Shown here: positions 1 to 9,555 of the stretch, piece after piece | How the letters are laid out: each line of letters begins with the position of its first letter | How positions within the stretch are numbered: the stretch's first letter is position 1 | Origin: Ulva prolifera | Taxonomy: Eukaryota > Chlorophyta > Ulvophyceae > Ulvales > Ulvaceae | Reading direction: 5' to 3' | Length of the DNA: 64,000 nucleotides | Assembly: GCA_023078555.1 (NCBI GenBank) | Contig: CM041199.1 | Span: 8,871,315 to 8,935,314, forward strand | Translations under genes and position numbers: made by a program | Notes under the pieces: generated by a model | The model's database searches: none | What the model was told of the DNA's origin: nothing | The model's input: only the letters and a program-made list of their open reading frames with translations

Positions 1-172
1 GTCTAGGCAACTCCCAAGCATAATTGCATAGATACCAGGTGGCTTAAGCGACGCCCAAGCCTGTCTAGTCAACTCCCAAGCATGTTAGCGTAGAAACCAG
101 GTGGCTTAAGCAACTCCCAAGCCGGTCTAGTCAACTCCCAAGCACGTTTGCGTAGAAACCAGGTGGCTTAAG

Positions 173-193
173 CAACTCCCAAGCCTGTCTAGG
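173..193 (+). repeat. Exemplar short unit (S, 21 bp)
   Basis: This is a clean example of the 21-bp building block: the core caactcccaagc plus the tail ctgtctagg. The core is nearly invariant. The tail defines subtypes seen across the window: ctgtctagt, ctgtctacg, ctgtctcgg, ctgtatagg, ctgtccagg, ccgtctagg, cggtctagt, ccgactagt, atgtctagt, atgtctact and atggctagt. One subtype has core and tail altered to give gtctgtcaagg. A fixed order of subtypes is what defines each HOR. The length of 21 is divisible by three, which is why short frames appear open through runs of S units. Confidence 0.95.
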
Positions 194-234
194 CAACTCC
201 CAAGCATAATTGCATAGATACCAGGTGGCTTAAG
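194..234 (+). repeat. Exemplar long unit (L, 41 bp), AT-rich subtype
   Basis: The core caactcccaagc is followed by a 29-bp tail that begins ataattgcatag and ends ccaggtggcttaag. Main L subtypes are: this AT-rich one; atgtttgcgtag with ends ccaggtggcttaag or cctggtcgcttaag; the same start with end caaagtcgttttag; atgttagcgtag; acgtttgcgtag; atgtttgcatag with ccaagtggcttaag; atatttgcgtag with ggctttag; and atgttttcgtag with ccaagtcgttcaag. Bases 1-21 of the L unit match an S unit of the atgtctagt type at about 17 of 21 positions. The last 20 bases match S only weakly. The palindrome cttaag closes most L units. Confidence 0.95.
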
Positions 235-783
235 CAACTCCCAAGCCTGTCTACGCAACTCCCAAGCATGTCTAGTCAACTCCCAAGCATGTTTGCGTAG
301 AAAGCTGGTCGCTTAAGCAACTCCCAAGCCCGTCTAGGCAACTCCCAAGCATAATTGCATAGACACCATGTGGCTTAAGCAACTCCCAAGCCTGTCTACG
401 CAACTCCCAAGCATGTCTAGTCTACTCCCAAGCATGTTTGCGCAGAAACCAGGTGGGTTAAGCAACTCCCAAGTCTGTCAAGGCAACTCCCAAGCCCGAC
501 TAGTCAACTCCCAAGCATGTTTTCGTAGAAACCAAGTCGTTCAAGCAACTCCCAAGCCTGTATAGGCAACTCCCAAGCATGTTTGCATAGATACCAAGTG
601 GCTTAAGCAACTCCCAAGCCTGTCTCGGCAACTCCCAATCATGTTTGCATAGATACCAAGTGGCTTAAGCAACTCCCAAGCCTGTCTCGGCTACTCCCAA
701 GCATGTTTGCATAGATACCATGTGGCTTAAGCAACTCCCAAGCCTGTCTACGCAACTCCCAAGCATGTCTAGTCAACTCCTCA

Positions 784-1516
784 GCATGTTTGCGTAGAAA
801 CAAAGTCGTTTTAGCAACTCCCAAGCCTGTCTAGGCAACTCCCAAGCATAATTGCATAGATACCAGGTGGCTTAAGCAACTCCCAAGCCTGTCTACGCAA
901 CTCCCAAGCATGTCTAGTCAACTCCCAAGCATGTTTGCGTAGAAAGCTGGTCGCTTAAGCAACTCCCAAGCCCGTCTAGGCAACTCCCAAGCATAATTGC
1001 ATAGATACCATGTGGCTTAAGCAACTCCCAAGCCTGTCTACGCAACTCCCAAGCATGTCTAGTCTACTCCCAAGCATGTTTGCGCAGAAACCAGGTGGGT
1101 TAAGCAACTCCCAAGCCTGTCTAGGCAACTCCCAAGCATAATTGCATAGATACCATGTGGCTTAAGCAACTCCCAAGCATGTCTAGTCAAGTCCCAAGCA
1201 TGTTTGCGTAGAAACCAGGTGGCTTAAGCAACTCCCAAGCCCGTCTAGGCAACTCCCAAGCATGTTTGCGTAGAAACCTGGTCGCTTAAGCAACTCCCAA
1301 GCCTGTCTAGGCAACTCCCAAGCATAATTGCATAGATACCAGGTGGCTTAAGCAACTCCCAAGCCTGTCTAGGCAACTCCCAAGCATAATTGCATAGATA
1401 CCAGGTGGCTTAAGCAACTCCCAAGCCTGTCTACGCAACTCCCAAGCATGTCTAGTCAACTCCTCAGCATGTTTGCGTAGAAACAAAGTCGTTTTAGCAA
1501 CTCCCAAGCATGTCTA
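784..1516. repeat. Segment shared with 35,673-36,405
   Basis: About 733 bp match the right half of the window at a constant offset of 34,889, including the ordered markers aaagctggtcgc, gcgcagaaacc with gtgggttaag, and catgtctagtcaagtccc. Closely related copies recur at about 41,140-41,870, 45,510-46,240, 50,210-50,940 and 55,490-56,210. Immediate neighbours on the left (1-750) belong to a different HOR type, so this is a mosaic junction. It shows that sequence types of the left and right parts of the window have mixed. I saw no mismatch in the parts compared. Confidence 0.8.
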
Positions 1517-4384
1517 GTCAACTCCCAAGCATAATTGCATAGATACCATGTGGCTTAAGCAACTCCCAAGCATGTCTAGTCAAGTCCCAAGCATGTTTGC
1601 GTAGAAACCAGGTGGCTTCAGCAACTCCCAAGCCTGTCTAGGCAACTCCCAAGCATAATTGCATAGATACCAGGTGGCTTAAGCAACGCCCAAGCCTGTC
1701 TAGTCAACTCCCAAGCATGTTTGCGTAGAAACCAGGTGGCTTAAGCAACTCCCAAGCCCGTCTAGGCAACTCCCAAGCATGTTTGCGTAGAAACCTGGTC
1801 GCTTAAGCAACTTTCAAGCCTGTCTAGGCAACTCCCAAGCATGTCTACTCAACTCCCAAGCATAATTGCATAGATACCAGGTGGCTTAAGCAACTCCCAA
1901 GCCTGTCTAGTCAAGTCCCAAGCATGTTTGCGTAGAAACCAGGTGGCTTAAGCAACTCCCAAGCCTGTCTAGGCAACTCCCAAGCATAATTGCATAGATA
2001 CCAGGTGGCTTAAGCAACTCCCAAGCCTGTCTAGTCAACTCCCAAGCATGTTTGCGTAGAAACCAGGTGGCTTAAGCAACTCCCAAGCCCGTCTAGGCAA
2101 CTCCCAAGCATGTTTGCGTAGAAACCTGGTCGCTTAAGCAACTCCCAAGCCTGTCTAGGCAACTCCCAAGCCTGTCTAGTCAACTCCCAAGCATGTTTGC
2201 GTAGAAACCAGGTGGCTTAAGCAACTCCCAAGCCCGTCTAGGCAACTCCCAAGCATGTTTGCGTAGAAACCTGGTCGCTTAAGCAACTCCCAAGCCTGTC
2301 TAGGCAACTCCCAAGCATGTCTACTCAACTCCCAAGCATGTTTGCGTAGAATCAAAGTCGTTTTAGCAACTCCCAAGCATGTCTAGTCAACTCCCAAGCA
2401 TAATTGCATAGATACCAGGTGGCTGAAGCAACTCCCAAGCCTGTCTAGGCAACTCCCAAGCATAATTGCATAGATACCAGGTGGCTTAAGCAACTCCCAA
2501 GCCTGTCTACGCAACTCCCCAGCATGTCTAGTCAACTCCTCAGCATGTTTGCGTAGAAACAAAGTCGTTTTAGCAACTCCCAAGCATGTCTAGTCAACTC
2601 CCAAGCATAATTGCATAGATACCAGGTGGCTGAAGCAACTCCCAAGCCTGTCTAGGCAACTCCCAAGCATGTCTAGTCAACTCCCAAGCATGTTAGCGTA
2701 GAAACCAGGTGGCTTAAGCAACTCCCAAGCCGGTCTAGTGAACTCCCAAGCACGTTTGCGTAGAAACCAGGTGGCTTAAGCAACTCCCAAGCCCGTCTAG
2801 GCAACTCCCAAGCATAATTGCATAGATACCATGTGGCTTAAGCAACTCCCAAGCCTGTCCAGACAACTCCCAAGCATGTCTACTCAACTCCATAGCATGT
2901 TTGCGTAGAAACAAAGTCGTTTTAGCAACTCCCAAGCATGTCTAGTCAACTCCCAAGCATAATTGCATAGATACCATGTGGCTTAAGCAACTCCCAAGCC
3001 TGTCTAGGCAACTCCCAAGCATGTTTGCGTAGAAACCTGGTCGCTTAAGCAACTCCCAAGGCTGTCTAGGCAACTCCCAAGCATGTCTAGTCTACTCGCA
3101 AGCATGTTTGCGTAGAAACCTGGTCGCTTAAGCAACTCCCAAGCCGGTCTAGGCAACTCCCAAACCTGTCTAGTCAACTCCCAAGCATGTTTGCGTAGAA
3201 ACCTGGTGGCTTAAGCAACTCCCAAGCCTGTCTAGTCAACTCCCAAGCATGTTTGCGTAGAAACCAGGTGGCTTAAGCCACTCCCAAGCCCGTCTAGGCA
3301 ACTCCCAAGCATGTTTGCGTAGAAACCTGGTCGCTTAAGCAACTCCCAAGCCTGTCTAGGCAACTCCCAAGCCTGTCTAGTCAACTCCCAAGCATGTTTG
3401 CGTAGAAACCTGGTGGCTTAAGCAACTCCCAAGCCCGTCTAGGCAACTCCCAAGCATGTTTGCGTAGAAACCTGGTCGCTTAAGCAACTCCCAAGCCTGT
3501 CTAGGCAACTCCCAAGCCTGTCTAGTCAACTCCCAAGCATGTTTGCGTAGAAACCTGGTGGCTTAAGCAACTCCCAAGCCCGTCTAGGCAACTCCCAAGC
3601 ATGTTTGCGTAGAAACCTGGTCGCTTAAGCAACTCCCAAGCCTGTCTAGGCAACTCCCAAGCATAATTGCATAGATACCAGGTGGCTTAAGCAACTCCCA
3701 AGCCTGTCTAGGCAACTCCCAAGCATAATTGCATAGATACCATGTGGCTTAAGCAACTCCCAAGCCTGTCTACGCAACTCCCAAGCATGTCTAGTCAACT
3801 CCTCAGCATGTTTGCGTAGAAACAAAGTCGTTTTAGCAACTCCCAAGCATGTATATTCAACTCCCAAGCTTAATTGCATAGATACCATGTGGCTTAAGCA
3901 ACTCCCAAGCATGTCTAGTCAAGTCCCAAGCATGTTTGCGTAGAAACCAGGTGGCTTAAGCAACTCCCAAGCCTGTCTAGGCAACTCCCAAGCATAATTG
4001 CATAGATACCAGGTGGCTTAAGCAACTCCCAAGCCTGTCTAGTCAACTCCCAAGCATGTTAGCGTAGAAACCAGGTGGCTTAAGCAACTCCCAAGCCGGT
4101 CTAGTCAACTCCCAAGCACGTTTGCGTAGAAACCAGGTGGCTTAAGCAACTCCCAAGCCTGTCTAGGCAACTCCCGAGCATAATTGCATAGATACCAGGT
4201 GGCTTAAGCAACTCCCAAGCCTGTCTACGCAACTCCCAAGCATGTCTAGTCAACTCCCAAGCATGTTTGCGTAGAAAGCTGGTCGCTTAAGCAACTCCCA
4301 AGCCCGTCTAGGCAACTCCCAAGCATAATTGCATAGACACCATGTGGCTTAAGCAACTCCCAAGCCTGTCTACGCAACTCCCAA
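1307..4384. repeat. HOR copy related to 5,013-8,090 (offset 3,706)
   Basis: Anchors at 1,307, 2,176, 2,383, 2,735 and 3,646 recur exactly 3,706 bp downstream. Differences include ctgtctacg versus ctggctacg (near 1,430 and 5,135), aatcaaag versus aaacaaag (near 2,350), ctccatagc versus ctcccaagc (near 2,890), ttaagccact versus ttaagcaact (near 3,275) and ccatgtgg versus ccaggtgg (near 3,742). These make it a diverged sister of the copy at 5.0-8.1 kb, not a recent duplicate. After 4,384 the offset changes to 3,768, so this copy lacks one 62-bp S-L pair that is present near 8,090-8,152. Confidence 0.85.
3222..3656. repeat. Three consecutive 145-bp modules
   Basis: Successive modules start near 3,222, 3,367 and 3,512. 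Each runs from a ctgtctagt short unit through a gtttgcgtag long unit, a ccgtctagg short unit, another gtttgcgtag long unit ending cctggtcgcttaag, and a ctgtctagg short unit. The first module has ccaggtggc where the next two have cctggtggc. Equivalent runs lie at about 6,928-7,362, 12,436-12,870, 16,660-16,950, 20,117-20,407, 23,575-23,865, 27,260-27,550 and 31,697-31,986. This is the clearest case of a pure mid-level module in tandem. Confidence 0.82.
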
Positions 4385-7300
4385 GTCTGTCAAGGCAACT
4401 CCCAAGCCCGACTAGTCAACTCCCAAGCATGTTTTCGTAGAAACCAAGTCGTTCAAGCAACTCCCAAGCCTGTATAGGCAACTCCCAAGCATGTTTGCAT
4501 AGATACCAAGTGGCTTAAGCAACTCCCAAGCCTGTCTCGGCAACTCCCAATCATGTTTGCATAGATACCAAGTGGCTTAAGCAACTCCCAAGCCTGTCTC
4601 GGCTACTCCCAAGCATGTTTGCATAGATACCATGTGGCTTAAGCAACTCCCAAGCCTGTCTAGGCAACACCCAAGCATGGCTAGTCTACTCCAAAGCATG
4701 TTTGCGCAGAAACCAGGTGGGTTAAGCAACTCCCAAGTCTGTCAAGGCAACTCCCAAGCCCGACTAGTCAACTCCCAAGCATGTTTTTTGTAGAAACCAA
4801 GTCGTTCAAGCAACTCCCAAGCCTGTATAGGCAACTCCCAAGCATGTTTGCATAGATACCAGGTGGCTTAAGCAACTCCCAAGCCTGTCTCGGCAACTCC
4901 TAAGCATATTTGCGTAGAAACCTGGTGGCTTTAGCAACTCCCAAGCCCGTCTAGGCAACTCCCAAGCATGTTTGCGTAGAAACCTGGTCGCTTAAGCAAC
5001 TCCCAAGCCTGTCTAGGCAACTCCCAAGCATAATTGCATAGATACCAGGTGGCTTAAGCAACTCCCAAGCCTGTCTAGGCAACTCCCAAGCATAATTGCA
5101 TAGATACCAGGTGGCTTAAGCAACTCCCAAGCCTGGCTACGCAACTCCCAAGCATGTCTAGTCAACTCCTCAGCATGTTTGCGTAGAAACAAAGTCGTTT
5201 TAGCAACTCCCAAGCATGTCTAGTCAACTCCCAAGCATAATTGCATAGATACCATGTGGCTTAAGCAACTCCCAAGCATGTCTAGTCAAGTCCCAAGCAT
5301 GTTTGCGTAGAAACCAGGTGGCTTCAGCAACTCCCAAGCCTGTCTAGGCAACTCCCAAGCATAATTGCATAGATACCAGGTGGCTTAAGCAACGCCCAAG
5401 CCTGTCTAGTCAACTCCCAAGCATGTTTGCGTAGAAACCAGGTGGCTTAAGCAACTCCCAAGCCCGTCTAGGCAACTCCCAAGCATGTTTGCGTAGAAAC
5501 CTGGTCGCTTAAGCAACTTTCAAGCCTGTCTAGGCAACTCCCAAGCATGTCTACTCAACTCCCAAGCATAATTGCATAGATACCAGGTGGCTTAAGCAAC
5601 TCCCAAGCCTGTCTAGTCAAGTCCCAAGCATGTTTGCGTAGAAACCAGGTGGCTTAAGCAACTCCCAAGCCTGTCTAGGCAACTCCCAAGCATAATTGCA
5701 TAGATACCAGGTGGCTTAAGCAACTCCCAAGCCTGTCTAGTCAACTCCCAAGCATGTTTGCGTAGAAACCAGGTGGCTTAAGCAACTCCCAAGCCCGTCT
5801 AGGCAACTCCCAAGCATGTTTGCGTAGAAACCTGGTCGCTTAAGCAACTCCCAAGCCTGTCTAGGCAACTCCCAAGCCTGTCTAGTCAACTCCCAAGCAT
5901 GTTTGCGTAGAAACCAGGTGGCTTAAGCAACTCCCAAGCCCGTCTAGGCAACTCCCAAGCATGTTTGCGTAGAAACCTGGTCGCTTAAGCAACTCCCAAG
6001 CCTGTCTAGGCAACTCCCAAGCATGTCTACTCAACTCCCAAGCATGTTTGCGTAGAAACAAAGTCGTTTTAGCAACTCCCAAGCATGTCTAGTCAACTCC
6101 CAAGCATAATTGCATAGATACCAGGTGGCTGAAGCAACTCCCAAGCCTGTCTAGGCAACTCCCAAGCATAATTGCATAGATACCAGGTGGCTTAAGCAAC
6201 TCCCAAGCCTGTCTACGCAACTCCCCAGCATGTCTAGTCAACTCCTCAGCATGTTTGCGTAGAAACAAAGTCGTTTTAGCAACTCCCAAGCATGTCTAGT
6301 CAACTCCCAAGCATAATTGCATAGATACCAGGTGGCTGAAGCAACTCCCAAGCCTGTCTAGGCAACTCCCAAGCATGTCTAGTCAACTCCCAAGCATGTT
6401 AGCGTAGAAACCAGGTGGCTTAAGCAACTCCCAAGCCGGTCTAGTGAACTCCCAAGCACGTTTGCGTAGAAACCAGGTGGCTTAAGCAACTCCCAAGCCC
6501 GTCTAGGCAACTCCCAAGCATAATTGCATAGATACCATGTGGCTTAAGCAACTCCCAAGCCTGTCCAGACAACTCCCAAGCATGTCTACTCAACTCCCAA
6601 GCATGTTTGCGTAGAAACAAAGTCGTTTTAGCAACTCCCAAGCATGTCTAGTCAACTCCCAAGCATAATTGCATAGATACCATGTGGCTTAAGCAACTCC
6701 CAAGCCTGTCTAGGCAACTCCCAAGCATGTTTGCGTAGAAACCTGGTCGCTTAAGCAACTCCCAAGGCTGTCTAGGCAACTCCCAAGCATGTCTAGTCTA
6801 CTCGCAAGCATGTTTGCGTAGAAACCTGGTCGCTTAAGCAACTCCCAAGCCGGTCTAGGCAACTCCCAAACCTGTCTAGTCAACTCCCAAGCATGTTTGC
6901 GTAGAAACCTGGTGGCTTAAGCAACTCCCAAGCCTGTCTAGTCAACTCCCAAGCATGTTTGCGTAGAAACCAGGTGGCTTAAGCAACTCCCAAGCCCGTC
7001 TAGGCAACTCCCAAGCATGTTTGCGTAGAAACCTGGTCGCTTAAGCAACTCCCAAGCCTGTCTAGGCAACTCCCAAGCCTGTCTAGTCAACTCCCAAGCA
7101 TGTTTGCGTAGAAACCTGGTGGCTTAAGCAACTCCCAAGCCCGTCTAGGCAACTCCCAAGCATGTTTGCGTAGAAACCTGGTCGCTTAAGCAACTCCCAA
7201 GCCTGTCTAGGCAACTCCCAAGCCTGTCTAGTCAACTCCCAAGCATGTTTGCGTAGAAACCTGGTGGCTTAAGCAACTCCCAAGCCCGTCTAGGCAACTC

Positions 7301-9555
7301 CCAAGCATGTTTGCGTAGAAACCTGGTCGCTTAAGCAACTCCCAAGCCTGTCTAGGCAACTCCCAAGCATAATTGCATAGATACCAGGTGGCTTAAGCAA
7401 CTCCCAAGCCTGTCTAGGCAACTCCCAAGCATAATTGCATAGATACCAGGTGGCTTAAGCAACTCCCAAGCCTGTCTACGCAACTCCCAAGCATGTCTAG
7501 TCAACTCCTCAGCATGTTTGCGTAGAAACAAAGTCGTTTTAGCAACTCCCAAGCATGTATATTCAACTCCCAAGCTTAATTGCATAGATACCATGTGGCT
7601 TAAGCAACTCCCAAGCATGTCTAGTCAAGTCCCAAGCATGTTTGCGTAGAAACCAGGTGGCTTAAGCAACTCCCAAGCCTGTCTAGGCAACTCCCAAGCA
7701 TAATTGCATAGATACCAGGTGGCTTAAGCAACGCCCAAGCCTGTCTAGTCAACTCCCAAGCATGTTAGCGTAGAAACCAGGTGGCTTAAGCAACTCCCAA
7801 GCCGGTCTAGTCAACTCCCAAGCACGTTTGCGTAGAAACCAGGTGGCTTAAGCAACTCCCAAGCCTGTCTAGGCAACTCCCAAGCATAATTGCATAGATA
7901 CCAGGTGGCTTAAGCAACTCCCAAGCCTGTCTACGCAACTCCCAAGCATGTCTAGTCAACTCCCAAGCATGTTTGCGTAGAAAGCTGGTCGCTTAAGCAA
8001 CTCCCAAGCCCGTCTAGGCAACTCCCAAGCATAATTGCATAGACACCATGTGGCTTAAGCAACTCCCAAGCCTGTCTACGCAACTCCCAAGCATGTCTAG
8101 TCTACTCCCAAGCATGTTTGCGCAGAAACCAGGTGGGTTAAGCAACTCCCAAGTCTGTCAAGGCAACTCCCAAGCCCGACTAGTCAACTCCCAAGCATGT
8201 TTTCGTAGAAACCAAGTCGTTCAAGCAACTCCCAAGCCTGTATAGGCAACTCCCAAGCATGTTTGCATAGATACCAAGTGGCTTAAGCAACTCCCAAGCC
8301 TGTCTCGGCAACTCCCAATCATGTTTGCAAAGATACCAAGTGGCTTAAGCAACTCCCAAGCCTGTCTCGGCTACTCCCAAGCATGTTTGCATAGATACCA
8401 TGTGGCTTAAGCAACTCCCAAGCCTGTCTAGGCAACACCCAAGCATGGCTAGTCTACTCCAAAGCATGTTTGCGCAGAAACCAGGTGGGTTAAGCAACTC
8501 CCAAGTCTGTCAAGGCAACTCCCAAGCCCGACTAGTCAACTCCCAAGCATGTTTTTTGTAGAAACCAAGTCGTTCAAGCAACTCCCAAGCCTGTATAGGC
8601 AACTCCCAAGCATGTTTGCATAGATACCAGGTGGCTTAAGCAACTCCCAAGCCTGTCTCGGCAACTCCTAAGCATATTTGCGTAGACACCTGGTGGCTTT
8701 AGCAACTCCCAAGCCCGTCTAGGCAACTCCCAAGCATGTTTGCGTAGAAACCTGGTCGCTTAAGCAACTCCCAAGCCTGTCTAGGCAACTCCCAAGCCTG
8801 TCTAGGCAACTCCCAAGCATGTTTGCATAGATACCAGGTGGCTTAAGCAACTCCCAAGCCTGTCTCGGCAACTCCTAAGCATATTTGCGTAGAAACCTGG
8901 TGGCTTTAGCAACTCCCAAGCCCGTCTAGGCAACTCCCAAGCATGTTTGCGTAGAAACCTGGTCGCTTAAGCAACTCCAAAGCCTGTCTAGGCAACTCCC
9001 AAGCCTGTCTAGGCAACTCCCAAGCATAATTGCATAGATACCAGGTGGCTTAAGCAACGCCCAAGCCTGTCTAGTCAACTCCCAAGCATGTTTGCGTAGA
9101 AACCAGGTGGCTTGAGCAACTCCCAAGCCCGTCTAGGCAACTCCCAAGCATGTTTGCGTAGAAACCTGGTCGCTTAAGCAACTTTCAAGCCTGTCTAGGC
9201 AACTCCCAAGCATGACTACTCAACTCCCAAGCATAATTGCATAGATACCAGGTGGCTTAAGCAACTCCCAAGCCTGTCTAGTCAAGTCCCAAGCATGTTT
9301 GCGTAGAAACCAGGTGGCTTAAGCAACTCCCAAGCCTGTCTAGGCAACTCCCAAGCATAATTGCATAGATACCAGGTGGCTTAAGCAACTCCCAAGCCTG
9401 TCTAGTCAACTCCCAAGCATGTTTGCGTAGAAACCAGGTGGCTTAAGCAACTCCCAAGCCCGTCTAGGCAACTCCCATGCATGCTTGCGTAGAAACCTGG
9501 TCGCTTAAGCAACTCCCAAGCCTGTCTAGGCAACTCCCAAGCCTTTCTAGTCAAC
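4048..9555. repeat. 5,508-bp HOR, first copy of a tandem pair
   Basis: Every anchor from about 4,048 (for example 5,013, 5,882, 6,089, 6,441, 7,352, 8,048 and 8,926) recurs 5,508 bp later. Rare variants also recur in register: ctcccgagc near 4,173, ctggctacg near 5,135, gcaaagat near 8,327, tagacacc near 8,685, catgactact near 9,210, catgcatgcttgcg near 9,478 and the junction variant cctttctag near 9,542. I saw no difference between the two copies at the sites compared. Internally the copy contains its own older subrepeats, including the 3,706-bp relatives. Confidence 0.88.

Larger units (their letters stand above)
173..317 (+). repeat. Exemplar 145-bp module: S-L (62) plus S-S-L (83)
   Basis: Units run S 173-193, L 194-234, S 235-255, S 256-276, L 277-317. 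That is a 62-bp dimer followed by an 83-bp trimer, together 145 bp (2 L + 3 S). Longer module lengths measured by anchor distances elsewhere are sums of these: 207 (3 L + 4 S), 290 (4 L + 6 S), 352 (5 L + 7 S), 435 (6 L + 9 S), 476 (7 L + 9 S) and 497 (7 L + 10 S). The extra S in the trimer is commonly of the atgtctagt or atgtctact type. Confidence 0.85.
1..750. repeat. Left-edge block, copy of 7,681-8,430
   Basis: The block matches 7,681-8,430 at a constant offset of 7,680, and also matches later blocks around 13,189, 17,270, 20,725, 24,183, 27,869 and 32,100. It carries the marker catagacacc near 358, the subtype atgttttcgtag near 518 and the ctcgg short units near 625 and 686. A difference I saw is cttaagcgacgccc near 48, where the other copy has caacgccc. 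The match ends near 750, where this copy continues ctacgcaactccc and the other reads ctaggcaacaccc. Confidence 0.85.

Noticed and set aside
194-234. Octamer-like promoter element (attgcat or tttgcat in the long units)
   Set aside because: A 7-base match inside a repeated unit is expected by chance, and there is no gene nearby to regulate.
521-537. A true CENP-B box
   Set aside because: Two of nine core positions differ, the site is present in only one subtype of long unit, and it is missing from most of the right part. Kept only as a low-scored observation.
368-565. Recurrent plus-strand 65-codon open frame beginning MWLKQLPSL, at 368, 8,048, 13,556 and later HOR copies
   Set aside because: It lies wholly in S and L units and recurs only because the HOR recurs. 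It is useful as an anchor for HOR spacing, but there is no evidence of coding.
639-824. Recurrent minus-strand open frames of 61-88 codons beginning MGVAKTTLFLRKHA or MGVAWTGLGVA, repeated dozens of times through the window
   Set aside because: They are by-products of the repeat. The 41-bp unit shifts frame, so frames close after about three long units. The same text recurs at each copy, with no ribosome-binding or promoter context, no growth beyond 88 codons and no codon-level conservation.
2176-2583. A 207-bp tandem duplication at 2,176 and 2,383
   Set aside because: The spacing is 207 bp, but the two blocks have different subtype order and many differences. It reflects equal module length, not a recent duplication like that at 61,028-61,441.
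9476-9490. catgcatgcttgcg palindromic stretch as a regulatory or replication site
   Set aside because: It is one substitution type in a long unit, shared by descent among HOR copies (14,984, 18,670 and 22,128), with nothing else around it.
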